Positions 43,070 through 51,281 of a DNA stretch of 64,000 nt are shown here, piece by piece. Within the stretch, counting starts at the first letter, position 1, and each line of letters begins with the position of its first letter. The stretch is from assembly GCF_003053725.1 (NCBI RefSeq), contig NZ_QAYC01000012.1, forward strand, positions 62,001 to 126,000. Direction: 5' to 3'. This DNA comes from Rhodovulum kholense (GTDB taxonomy: Bacteria > Pseudomonadota > Alphaproteobacteria > Rhodobacterales > Rhodobacteraceae). Position numbers and translations under genes: made by a program. Under the pieces are notes generated by a model. It was not told where the DNA came from and made no database searches. It saw only the letters and a list, made by a program, of their open reading frames with translations.

Positions 43070-44010
43070 CGGCGCTTCAGCCGCGGGTCGACCGCAGCAT
43101 AGGCCAGATCGACAAGGAAGGTGACGAGGATCACCGCGAAGACCAGCAGCATCACCACGCTTTCGACCACGATCAGGTCGCGCTGGGTGATGGCCTGGAA
43201 GATCAGCCGCCCGAGACCGGGCAGGAAGAACACGTTCTCGATGATGATGGCTCCCGCCAGCAGAAAGGAGAATTGCAGCCCGAGGATGGTCAGGACCGGG
43301 ATCAGCGCGTTGCGAAAGGCATGGCGGCGCAGCGCCTGTGCCCGGCTCAGCCCCTTGGCGCGGGCGCTGCGGATATAGTCCTGCCCCAAGGTCTCGATCA
43401 GCGCCGAGCGCATCACCCGCGCGAGGATCGCGGCCTGCGGCAACGCCAGCGCCACGGCCGGAAGGGTCAGCGCCTTCAGCCCGGGGCCAAGCCCCGCCTC
43501 CCAGCCCGGAAAGCCCCCCGCCGAGACCCAGCGCAGCTTGACCGCGAAGACCAGCACCAGCAGCATCGCGAACCAGAAATTCGGCACTGCGATGCCCAGT
43601 TGCGTCGCCGCCATGATGCCAAGATCGGCCCCCCGCCCGCGCCGCGCCGCGGCCCAGAGCCCCACCGGCAGCGCGATGGCCGTCGACAGCGCCAGCGCAT
43701 AGGCGGCAAGCGGCAGCGAGACGGCCAGGCGCTGCGCCACCAGTTCGGCCACCGGCACGCGATAGGTGTAGGAGATCCCGAAATCGCCGGTCGCGAGCCC
43801 CGAGATCCAGTCGAGGTATCGCGCCCAGACCGAGCCCGACAGCCCCAGCTCGTCGCGCAGCACCGCCACCGTCTCGGGCGCCGCGTTCAGCCCCAGCATA
43901 TAGGCGGCGGGGTCGCCCGGGATCACCTCGATCGCCGCAAAGATCGCAACGCTGGCTGCGATCAGGCTCAGCGACAGCGACAGGAGGCGGGTCAGGGCGT
44001 AACGCAGCAT
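43066..44010 (-). CDS. Peptide-type ABC transporter permease (DppB-like)
   Basis: 314 residues. MLRYALTRLLSLSLSLIAAS is the first membrane helix; GDFGISYTYRVPVAELV and IRSARAKGLSRAQALRRHAF (EAA loop) are typical of DppB. It is the first gene of the minus-strand permease/ATPase group. The cognate binding protein lies 1.6 kb upstream beyond a creatinase gene on the other strand. Confidence 0.93.
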   Translation of the reverse strand: MLRYALTRLLSLSLSLIAASVAIFAAIEVIPGDPAAYMLGLNAAPETVAVLRDELGLSGSVWARYLDWISGLATGDFGISYTYRVPVAELVAQRLAVSLPLAAYALALSTAIALPVGLWAAARRGRGADLGIMAATQLGIAVPNFWFAMLLVLVFAVKLRWVSAGGFPGWEAGLGPGLKALTLPAVALALPQAAILARVMRSALIETLGQDYIRSARAKGLSRAQALRRHAFRNALIPVLTILGLQFSFLLAGAIIIENVFFLPGLGRLIFQAITQRDLIVVESVVMLLVFAVILVTFLVDLAYAAVDPRLKRR

Positions 44011-44195
44011 GCGCCCGAATCTAGGCCAAGGGGCAGGCCTGGCGCCAGTGCAATCGCCGCCGCGTCCGGACGCGATCTGATGCTTGCCAGACGGCGCGCA
44101 CCGGCTATGCTCGGCCCCGGGCACCGTGCCGATGGCGTCGTGCGCGGGGGGCTGATGCCCCCGATGCCCGGCGGTTTCCGCCTGTCCTCCTGTAC

Positions 44196-44219
44196 GCCGG
44201 GAACATCCGATGTCCCGGC
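44196..44219 (+). promoter_or_regulatory. Hairpin in the creatinase leader
   Basis: GCCGGG-A-ACAT and ATGT-CCCGGC pair around CCG, ten pairs with one bulged A, 33 bases before the creatinase start. It may be an operator dyad or an RNA hairpin. The 240-base divergent space to dppB shows nothing else clear. Confidence 0.35.
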
Positions 44220-44252
44220 CCGCGCGCAGGGATGGCCTGTCAGGGAGCTCCC

Positions 44253-45458
44253 ATGACCCGACCCGACTTCTACCGTTTCGCGAATTGCGAGAAGGCCGCG
44301 CTGCCCTTCGCGCCCGACGAATACGACACCCGCCTGATGGGGCTTCGCAGCGCGATGGACGCCACCGGCGCCGACGTGGCGGTGCTGACCTCGATGCAGA
44401 ACGTGGCCTATTATTCGGGCTTTCTCTATTGCAGCTTCGGCCGACCTTATGCGCTGGTGGTGACCGCCTCGCAATCGGTCGTGATCGGTGCGGGCATCGA
44501 CGCGGGCCAGCCCTGGCGGCGCTGTCATGGCGAGGCGCTGACCTATACCGACTGGGCGCGCGACAATTTCTGGCGCGCGGTTGCCCATGTCGCGGGGCAG
44601 GGCCGCCGCGTCGGGATCGAGGCCGACCATCTGACGCTGACCCGGAGGGACGAGCTTGACACCTTCCTTTCGCCCGGGGGCATGGTCGATCTGGCACCCG
44701 CCACCATGCAGCAGCGGATGCGCAAGAGCCCGGCCGAGCTTGACCTGATCCGGGCGGGCGCGGCGGTGGCCGATATCGGCGGCCACGCGATCCGCGCGGC
44801 GGTGCGCGAGGGCGCGCGCGAGATCGACGTGGCGATGGCCGGGCGTGATGCGATGGAGCTGGAAATCGCCCGCCGCTTCCCCGAGGCCGAATACCGCGAC
44901 ACCTGGGTCTGGTTCCAGTCCGGGCCCAATACCGACGGTGCCCATAACCCGGTCACGGGCCGTGTCCTGCAGCGCGGCGATTTGCTGTCGCTGAACGCCT
45001 TCCCGATGATCTCGGGTTACTACACCGCGCTCGAGCGGACGATGGTTCTGGGCGAGCCCGATCCCGTGACGCTGGCGATCTGGGAGGCCAACGTGGCGGC
45101 CCATGACTACGGCATGTCGCTGCTGAAACCAGGGGCCAGCTGCGCCGACATCACGCAGCGGATCAATGCCTTCCTGGCCGAGCGCGACCTGCTGCAATAT
45201 CGCAGCTTCGGTTATGGCCACAGCTTCGGGGTGCTGTCGCATTACTATGGCCGCGAGGCCGGGCTGGAGCTGCGCGAGGATATCGGGACCGTGCTGGAAC
45301 CCGGCATGGTGATCTCGATGGAACCGATGCTGACCATCCCCGAAGGCCGCCCGGGTGCGGGCGGCTACCGCGAACACGACATCCTGATCGTCACCGGGGA
45401 CGGGGCGGAAGACATCACCCGCTATCCCTACGGGCCGGGGTTCAACGTGATCGCCTGA
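44253..45458 (+). CDS. Creatinase (creatine amidinohydrolase), M24 family
   Basis: 401 residues, close to the 403 of the Pseudomonas enzyme. The match is strong throughout: [77 protein letters not shown] and [20 protein letters not shown]. The catalytic histidine is His231 in DGAHNPV (His232 in P. putida numbering, recalled). It would split creatine into sarcosine and urea. The 'pita-bread' fold lacks metal ligands in true creatinases. It sits on the plus strand between the two halves of a minus-strand peptide-type transporter, suggesting that the transporter imports creatine or a related guanidino compound. A neighbouring M24 peptidase function is less likely. Confidence 0.88.
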   Translation: MTRPDFYRFANCEKAALPFAPDEYDTRLMGLRSAMDATGADVAVLTSMQNVAYYSGFLYCSFGRPYALVVTASQSVVIGAGIDAGQPWRRCHGEALTYTDWARDNFWRAVAHVAGQGRRVGIEADHLTLTRRDELDTFLSPGGMVDLAPATMQQRMRKSPAELDLIRAGAAVADIGGHAIRAAVREGAREIDVAMAGRDAMELEIARRFPEAEYRDTWVWFQSGPNTDGAHNPVTGRVLQRGDLLSLNAFPMISGYYTALERTMVLGEPDPVTLAIWEANVAAHDYGMSLLKPGASCADITQRINAFLAERDLLQYRSFGYGHSFGVLSHYYGREAGLELREDIGTVLEPGMVISMEPMLTIPEGRPGAGGYREHDILIVTGDGAEDITRYPYGPGFNVIA

Positions 45459-45494
45459 CCGGGGGCGTGGCGCCCGGCCCTGCCGTTGCGAGAT

Positions 45495-45516
45495 GGGTAT
45501 TTGGACCAAGAAGAAG
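45495..45516 (+). repeat. GGGTATTT...CCAAGAAGAA element, copy D
   Basis: GGGTATTT-GGA-CCAAGAAGAAG, 37 nt after the creatinase stop and in its sense, behind a small hairpin (GGGCG/CGCCC, 45464-45476). With copy E it forms a large inverted repeat. Confidence 0.88.
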
Positions 45517-45526
45517 ACATGTTCGG

Positions 45527-45548
45527 TTTCTTCTTGGATCAAATACCC
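45527..45548 (-). repeat. GGGTATTT...CCAAGAAGAA element, copy E
   Basis: Read on the minus strand: GGGTATTT-GAT-CCAAGAAGAAA, 63 nt after the stop of the binding-protein gene and in its sense. Copies D and E face each other with 10 bases between and pair at nearly every position. Confidence 0.88.
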
Positions 45549-45556
45549 GAAAGACC

Positions 45557-45578
45557 GCCTGCCCCGTCAGGGGCAGGC
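45557..45578 (-). terminator. Terminator hairpin after the ABC binding-protein gene
   Basis: GCCTGCCCC and GGGGCAGGC form a perfect 9-pair stem with a GTCA loop, 33 bases beyond the stop on the minus strand and just before repeat copy E. Confidence 0.55.
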
Positions 45579-45610
45579 CAGAGGGCGTGCGCCGCAGGCG
45601 CTCCGCCGGA

Positions 45611-47107
45611 TCAGTCGATCCAGCGCACGGCGGTCAGGTCGTTGGCCTGGGTCGGGGCGTTTTCCCAAAGCCCGTCGATCTTCGCGTTGGCAACGCCGGT
45701 CTTGGCAAGCTGGAAGAGATAGACGTTGACGTAGTCCTCGGCGATCATCCGCTGCGCCGCCTTCAGGATGTCCGAGCGCTCGTCGGGGGCGGTCGCGCCG
45801 GCAAGCCGGTCCATCAGCGCCACGAAATCCGGTTTGTCATAGCCGAAATAGTAGTCGGGCCGGGCATAGATGCCGATATCCATCGGCTCGGTATGGCTGA
45901 CGATGGTCAGGTCGAAATCGTGCCGCTTGAACACCTGGTCGAGCCATTGCGCCCATTCCAGGTTGGTGATCTCGGTCTCGATCCCCGCGGCGCGGAGTTC
46001 GGCCGCCACGATCTCGCCGCCGCGCCGCGCATAGCTTGGCGGGGGCAGCGCCAGCCGCAGTTTCAGGTCGGTCTGTCCCGCCTCGGTCAGAAGCGCGCGG
46101 GCCTTCTTAAGATCGTGCCGCGACAGGTCGGTCAGATCGACATAGTCGGGATGGTGCGGCGCGAAATGCGTGCCGATGGGCGTGCCATAGCCGAACATCG
46201 CCCCGTCGATGACGTCCTGGCGGTCGATGGCATGGGCGATGGCCTCGCGCACCCGGATGTCGTCAAGCGGCGGGCGGCGGTTATTGAGCGCGAGGATGGT
46301 TTCGCCCTCGGTGGTGCCGACGATCACCTTGAACCGCGGGTCGGCCTCGAATTGCGGCAGCGTTTCGGGGGCGGGGAAGTTCGGGAAGGCATCGACATCG
46401 CCCGCCATCATCGCCGCGAAGGCCGCGTTCGGGTCGGGGATGAACTTGAAGGTCGCGCGGGCCAGCGCCGGGGCCGGGCCCCAGTAATCGGGGTTGCGCA
46501 CCAGCTCGACCCGGTCGCCATGGACCCAGCGGTCGAACCGGAAGGGGCCGGTGCCGACCGGGGCGGTGGCCTCGGTCCCGGCCGTCTCGGGGGCGACGAT
46601 CACCGCATCGCCCCAGGCCATCTTGAAGGGGAAGGCGCCGTCGGGCTGGGTCAGCGTCACCGTCACGGTCAGCGGATCGGTTGCCGCGACGCTGTCGATC
46701 CCCTCGAACAGCGCCTTCTGGGCGTTGGTGCTGTCGGGGCCCCGGGCGCGGTCGAGGCTGAAGACCACGTCATCGGCCTCCATCGTCGTTCCGTCGTGAA
46801 ACCGCACCCCCTCCCGCAGATGGAAGGTGTAGACCGTGGCGGTCTCGTTCGTCTCCCAGCTGGCGGCGAGGCCCGGCACCACGGTACCGTCGGCGGCGAA
46901 CCGGGTCAGCCCCTCGAAGACATTGGCATAGACCACCTCGTCGGTCGCGGCGGCGGCGCCGGAGGTCGGGGCGAGGTTCGGCGGCTCGAGCACCATGCCG
47001 ATGACAATCGCATCCGGCGGCGCGGCGCTGGCGGGTCCGGCCGCGAGGGCTGGTCCGAAAGGCAGGGCCAGGACCAGGGTCCGGGCGATGATCCGAATGG
47101 GGCGCAT
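45611..47107 (-). CDS. Peptide-type ABC transporter substrate-binding protein (SBP_bac_5)
   Basis: 498 residues. A signal peptide (residues 1-28, ending ASA-AP) leads a typical family 5 lobe structure: [43 protein letters not shown] and [14 protein letters not shown]. It captures a ligand in the periplasm for the DppB/DppC/ATPase group. Creatinase lies between it and the permeases. The family includes binders of peptides, opines and other cationic solutes, so the ligand cannot be read from sequence. Confidence 0.92.
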   Translation of the reverse strand: MRPIRIIARTLVLALPFGPALAAGPASAAPPDAIVIGMVLEPPNLAPTSGAAAATDEVVYANVFEGLTRFAADGTVVPGLAASWETNETATVYTFHLREGVRFHDGTTMEADDVVFSLDRARGPDSTNAQKALFEGIDSVAATDPLTVTVTLTQPDGAFPFKMAWGDAVIVAPETAGTEATAPVGTGPFRFDRWVHGDRVELVRNPDYWGPAPALARATFKFIPDPNAAFAAMMAGDVDAFPNFPAPETLPQFEADPRFKVIVGTTEGETILALNNRRPPLDDIRVREAIAHAIDRQDVIDGAMFGYGTPIGTHFAPHHPDYVDLTDLSRHDLKKARALLTEAGQTDLKLRLALPPPSYARRGGEIVAAELRAAGIETEITNLEWAQWLDQVFKRHDFDLTIVSHTEPMDIGIYARPDYYFGYDKPDFVALMDRLAGATAPDERSDILKAAQRMIAEDYVNVYLFQLAKTGVANAKIDGLWENAPTQANDLTAVRWID

Positions 47108-47245
47108 CCTGCGGTCTCCTTTCCGTTCCGTCCCCATCTGAGGCCGGGCGGGTGGCCATGGCAAGGCCCCGGGCATGGCAGCGGGCTGGATTCTGCGCTG
47201 CAGCACGCTATAAGGCGCGCCAATTGCAGCGCCGGGGAGGAGAGG

Positions 47246-48076
47246 ATGAGTGCAAGCGCCGAAAGCCGCCAGATGACGGTGGCAGAGGTCCGGGCGAGGA
47301 AGGGGGCCGCGCCGCTGGTCTGCCTGACCGCCTATACGACGCCGATGGCCGAAGCGGTCGATGCCGCCTGCGATGTCGTTCTGGTGGGCGACAGCGTGGG
47401 CATGGTGCTGCACGGGCTTCCCTCGACGCTGGGCGTCACCATGGAGATGATGCTGATGCATGGCCGGGCCGTGGCGCGCGGGCTGAGCCATGCGCTGATG
47501 GTCGTCGACATGCCCTTCGGGAGCTATGAGGAAAGCCCCGAACAGGCGTTCCGCAATGCCGCGCGGCTGATGGCCGAGACCGGCTGCGGCGCGGTCAAGC
47601 TGGAAGGCGGGGCGGCGATGGCCGGGACGATCCGGTTTCTGACCGCGCGCGGCATTCCGGTGATGGCCCATGTCGGGCTGACGCCGCAGGGCGTGATGGG
47701 CTTCGGCGGCTACAAGGTGCAGGGGCGCGGCGCCGACGGGGCCCGGGTGCTGGCCGATGCCGAGGCCGTGGCCGAGGCGGGCGCTTTCGCGGTGGTGCTG
47801 GAGAAGGTGCCCGCGGCGCTGGCCGACCGGATCACCGACGCCGTTCCGATCCCGACCATTGGCATCGGCGCCTCGGCGGGCTGCGACGGGCAGATCCTTG
47901 TCGTCGACGACATGCTGGGCGTCTTCACCGGCTTCCGGCCGAAATTCGTCAAGCGCTATGCCGAACTGGGCGATGCCGCGCGCGCGGCGGTCGAAACCTA
48001 CGCCGAGGAGGTCCGTTCGCGGCGTTTCCCGGGGCCGGAGCATGTCTTTGCCGATGAAACCGGAGGTGGCGCATGA
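47246..48076 (+). CDS. panB: 3-methyl-2-oxobutanoate hydroxymethyltransferase
   Basis: 276 residues. [39 protein letters not shown] and [12 protein letters not shown] are PanB signature blocks, with metal-liganding Asp in DSVGM and Glu in KLEGG. It makes ketopantoate, the first committed step to pantothenate and CoA. The start follows GGGGAGGAGAGG, an excellent ribosome-binding site. It overlaps panC by ATGA. Confidence 0.97.
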   Translation: MSASAESRQMTVAEVRARKGAAPLVCLTAYTTPMAEAVDAACDVVLVGDSVGMVLHGLPSTLGVTMEMMLMHGRAVARGLSHALMVVDMPFGSYEESPEQAFRNAARLMAETGCGAVKLEGGAAMAGTIRFLTARGIPVMAHVGLTPQGVMGFGGYKVQGRGADGARVLADAEAVAEAGAFAVVLEKVPAALADRITDAVPIPTIGIGASAGCDGQILVVDDMLGVFTGFRPKFVKRYAELGDAARAAVETYAEEVRSRRFPGPEHVFADETGGGA

Positions 48077-48924
48077 GCGCGCCGATCCTGCGAAGCCTGG
48101 CCGAGCTGCGAGCGCTTCGGGCCGCGTGGCGGGCCGAGGGCGCGCGCGTGGCGGTGGTGCCGACCATGGGCGCGCTGCATGACGGGCATCTCAGTCTCGC
48201 CGCCGCCGCGAAGGCCGCGGCCGACCGGGTGATCGTGACGATCTTCGTCAACCCCAGGCAATTCAACGATCCGGGCGATCTGGCGCGCTATCCGCGCACC
48301 GAGGCGCGCGATGCGGAAAAGCTGGCGCCGCTCGGGGTTGACGCGATCTATGTGCCCGCGCCCGATCAGGTCTATCCGCCGGGCTTTGCGACCTCGGTGT
48401 CGGTTTCGGGCGTCAGCGAGGGGCTCTGCGGCGCGCACCGGCCGGGCCATTTCGACGGGGTGGCGACGGTCGTGACCAAGCTTCTGCTGCAGACCGGCGC
48501 CGATTGCGCCTTCTTCGGCGAGAAGGACTTTCAGCAGCTGATGGTGGTGCGGCGGCTGGTGCGCGATCTGGACATTCCCGTCGAGATCGTTGGCTGCCCC
48601 ACGGTGCGCGAGCCCGACGGGCTGGCGCTGTCTTCGCGCAACGCGCTTCTGCCCGGGGATGTACGGACCACGGCGCCGGCGCTTTATCAAGCGCTTGTCG
48701 AGGCGCGGCGGGCGCTCGAGGCCGGGACCGGGGCAGGGGCGGCGCTGGCAACGGCGAGAGCCGCAATTCTGGCGGCAGGCTTTGCCGAGGTCGAATATCT
48801 CGAACTGCGCGCGGCTGCCGATCTGGCGCCGCTCGAGGCCCCCGACGTGCCCGCCCGGCTGCTGGTTGCCGCACATCTGGGCGGGGTGCGGCTGATCGAC
48901 AATATCGAGGTGGCGGCGCGCTGA
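48073..48924 (+). CDS. panC: Pantothenate synthetase
   Basis: 283 residues. [14 protein letters not shown] holds the HxGH nucleotide-binding motif; [32 protein letters not shown] and [10 protein letters not shown] are further class markers (GEKDFQQ, SSRN). It condenses pantoate with beta-alanine using ATP. Translationally coupled to panB. Confidence 0.97.
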   Translation: MSAPILRSLAELRALRAAWRAEGARVAVVPTMGALHDGHLSLAAAAKAAADRVIVTIFVNPRQFNDPGDLARYPRTEARDAEKLAPLGVDAIYVPAPDQVYPPGFATSVSVSGVSEGLCGAHRPGHFDGVATVVTKLLLQTGADCAFFGEKDFQQLMVVRRLVRDLDIPVEIVGCPTVREPDGLALSSRNALLPGDVRTTAPALYQALVEARRALEAGTGAGAALATARAAILAAGFAEVEYLELRAAADLAPLEAPDVPARLLVAAHLGGVRLIDNIEVAAR

Positions 48925-48931
48925 GGCGCCG

Positions 48932-50218
48932 TCAGCCGCCCAGCAGGTCCTGAAGCGTCAGCGCCATGACCTGCGCGGCCTCGACCATGTCGTCGATGCC
49001 GACCCATTCGTCGGGCTGATGCGCCAGATCGAGGATGCCCGGCCCGTAGGCGATGCAGTTCCTGAGCCGCCCGATCCGGTCGATATGCTTCTGGTCATAG
49101 GTGCCGGGCGAGACCACGAAATCGGGTGCTGTGCCCAGCACCCGGCTTATCGCGCGCTCGACCGACCGCACCACCGGCGCGTCTCGCTCGGTCATGCTGG
49201 GGCGAACCTCGAACAGCTCGCGGATTTCATACTCGAAGCCGGGGCGGCGGGCGCGGACCCGCTCCATCAATGCGCGGATCTCGCGCTTGACCTCTTCGGG
49301 GTCCTCCTCGATCAGCACCCGCCGGTCGATGGTGATGCGGCAGCGGTCGGGCACGCAGGGCGCGGGCAGGCCGTCATAGCCCGCCTCCTGTTCCGGCTCG
49401 CCGCCATGGACCGCATTGATGTTCAGCGTCGCGGTGCGGGCGCCCTCGGGCACCACCGGCATGGCGGTCTGTCGCCCCGCCAGCAGCGGAAACAGCGTGG
49501 CCTCCATCTCGGCCAGCACCGCGCCCATGTGGCGGACCGCGCAATCGCCCAGGAAGGGCATCGAGCCATGGGCGATCCGGCCCTTCGTCTCGATCTCGGC
49601 CCACCAGACGCCGCGATGGCCCAGACAGATCCGGTTCTTGTTCAGCGGCTCGGGGATGATGACATGCTGGACCCGCTCGGGCGCGAACCAGCCGCGCTCG
49701 GCCAGCCAGGCGACCCCGCCGAAACCGCCCGATTCCTCGTCGGCGGTGGCGCTGATCTCGACCGCGCCGCGATAGGCGGGGCAGGTGGCGACGAAGGTCT
49801 CGGCCGCCAGCACCGCCGCGGCGATGCCGCCCTTCATGTCGCAGGCGCCCCGGCCCCAGACCCGGCCGTCGCGGATCTCGCCGCCGAAGGGGTCGACGCT
49901 CCAGCCATGGCCGACCTCGACCACGTCGTGATGGCCGTTGAAATGGACGCAGTCGCCGCCCTCGGTGCCCTCATGCCGCGCGATCATGTTCCAGCGCGGA
50001 TGGGCGTCGCTGTCGGCGGGCGCACCGCGGGCCCGGACATAGCTGACCTTAAAGCCCTTCGCGGCCAGCCGCTCGCCCAGATATTCACAGATTTCCAGAT
50101 AGTTGCGCCCCGGCGGGTTCAGCGTGGGAATGCGGATCAGATCGCGCGCCAGCGCGGCCACCTCGTCGCGCCTTGCCGCGACCGCCCGTTCCAGCCCATG
50201 CCCCGGAGATGTGTCCAT
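48932..50218 (-). CDS. M20-family deacylase (ArgE/DapE type)
   Basis: 428 residues. Zinc ligands and catalytic residues are visible in HFNGHHDVVEVGHGW, RGACDMKGGIAA, TADEESGG and near the C-terminus in LAHQPDEWV. It fits the ArgE/DapE branch of metallo-amidohydrolases, cytoplasmic and acting on N-acyl amino acids. The exact substrate is uncertain; it is not near arginine or lysine genes. It converges with panC, 7 bases apart. Confidence 0.88.
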   Translation of the reverse strand: MDTSPGHGLERAVAARRDEVAALARDLIRIPTLNPPGRNYLEICEYLGERLAAKGFKVSYVRARGAPADSDAHPRWNMIARHEGTEGGDCVHFNGHHDVVEVGHGWSVDPFGGEIRDGRVWGRGACDMKGGIAAAVLAAETFVATCPAYRGAVEISATADEESGGFGGVAWLAERGWFAPERVQHVIIPEPLNKNRICLGHRGVWWAEIETKGRIAHGSMPFLGDCAVRHMGAVLAEMEATLFPLLAGRQTAMPVVPEGARTATLNINAVHGGEPEQEAGYDGLPAPCVPDRCRITIDRRVLIEEDPEEVKREIRALMERVRARRPGFEYEIRELFEVRPSMTERDAPVVRSVERAISRVLGTAPDFVVSPGTYDQKHIDRIGRLRNCIAYGPGILDLAHQPDEWVGIDDMVEAAQVMALTLQDLLGG

Positions 50219-50352
50219 GCCCGATCCTAGCGCCTCGCGGTGGCTGCGGCAATCGCGCCTAGGCTGCGTCCGGCCGCTGGCCTGTCGTGCAAATCGCACG
50301 GGGCTTGCCTATATTCGGCGACGAGGGCGGGATCGCCCGGGAGGAAGGAACC

Positions 50353-50619
50353 ATGTTTGCATTCCTGCGTTTTGCTCTTGCGGGGTTCGTGATCCTCACG
50401 GTGATCTATATTGCCGTGTCGCTCTATTCCCGTGCGGTCAGACGCGGCAAGCTCGGACGGGAATGGGACGAGGACATCCGTATCGGCGACCGCCATGCTT
50501 ACGTCGAGGAGGGGCTCCGGCAATATGACCGCTCGCTCCGGCGCAAGCTGATCCTCGGGGTCTATGTCGTGCCGGCCATCGTCGTCGGCACGATCATCTA
50601 TATCACGAATTACATGTGA
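50353..50619 (+). CDS. Small conserved membrane protein
   Basis: 88 residues, two membrane helices (MFAFLRFALAGFVILTVIY and LGVYVVPAIVVGTIIYI) with a charged cytoplasmic or periplasmic loop (GREWDEDIRIGDRHAYVEEG). A strong ribosome-binding site (GGGAGGAAGGAACC) precedes it. It lies 7 bases before the DUF1523 gene and is probably its partner. Function unknown. Confidence 0.85.
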   Translation: MFAFLRFALAGFVILTVIYIAVSLYSRAVRRGKLGREWDEDIRIGDRHAYVEEGLRQYDRSLRRKLILGVYVVPAIVVGTIIYITNYM

Positions 50620-50626
50620 GGCTCGA

Positions 50627-51250
50627 ATGGCTTACGTCAAATGGACCATCGTCACCATCGTCGTGTTGGTGATCGCGGGCTTCCTGCACTACACGCTGCC
50701 CCAGCATGACGTGGTGCGGATCACCGCGACCAAGGAACGGCAGATCACCTTCGGCGAGAACCGGATCTTCTTCGCCAGCAACGGCGCCGGGAACAGCGAA
50801 GGCGACAATACCCGCTTCGTCAATTTCATCGAGACGTTCAACCGCGACGGCAAGCCGGTCGTCTTCCGCAACGAGGATACCGGCTGGGGCTGGCCGCCCT
50901 ATTTCAAGTTCGACACCTCGAACCTTCAGGCCAAAGCCAGCGACATGATTTCGACCAAGGAAAACCCGGAATGGGTGGTCGTGACCCATTACGGCTGGCG
51001 CAACGAATATCTCTCGATCTATCCGAACGCGGTCGAACTGCGTCCGGTGGGCAGCCCGGATGACAGCCCCATCCCGTGGTTCAACATCCTCTTCCTCGGC
51101 GCCCTGGCCGCGCTGGTGATCTGGATCTGGCAGATGCTGGCCCGGTTCAAGGAAGACCGGATCGAGCCGATGCTGGACGAGATGGGCGAATCGCTCGAAT
51201 CGGCGGGCGACCGTGCCGAGGGCTTCTGGCGCCGCGTGTTCTCGCGCTGA
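50627..51250 (+). CDS. DUF1523 family membrane protein
   Basis: 207 residues. An N-terminal helix (WTIVTIVVLVIAGFLHYTL), a large extracytoplasmic region with GWGWPPYFKFDTSNLQA and VVVTHYGWRNEYLSIYPNA, and a second helix (FNILFLGALAALVIWIWQM) match DUF1523, a Rhodobacterales family of unknown function. Followed by an amphipathic C-terminal tail. Co-transcribed with the small membrane protein upstream. Confidence 0.9.
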   Translation: MAYVKWTIVTIVVLVIAGFLHYTLPQHDVVRITATKERQITFGENRIFFASNGAGNSEGDNTRFVNFIETFNRDGKPVVFRNEDTGWGWPPYFKFDTSNLQAKASDMISTKENPEWVVVTHYGWRNEYLSIYPNAVELRPVGSPDDSPIPWFNILFLGALAALVIWIWQMLARFKEDRIEPMLDEMGESLESAGDRAEGFWRRVFSR

Positions 51251-51281
51251 GCTGACATCGCGACAGGCCGGGGACGCGCTC

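Noticed and set aside
45486-45729. Short open frames reading the repeat as MGIWTKKK or similar
   Set aside because: They run antisense into the binding-protein gene. Three of six copies have ATG before GGGTATTT, but the other three do not, so a translated peptide is not a consistent feature of the element.
45467-47245. Long plus-strand extension upstream of panB
   Set aside because: Antisense to the ABC binding-protein gene. The panB start at 47246 has an excellent ribosome-binding site and matches the family length.
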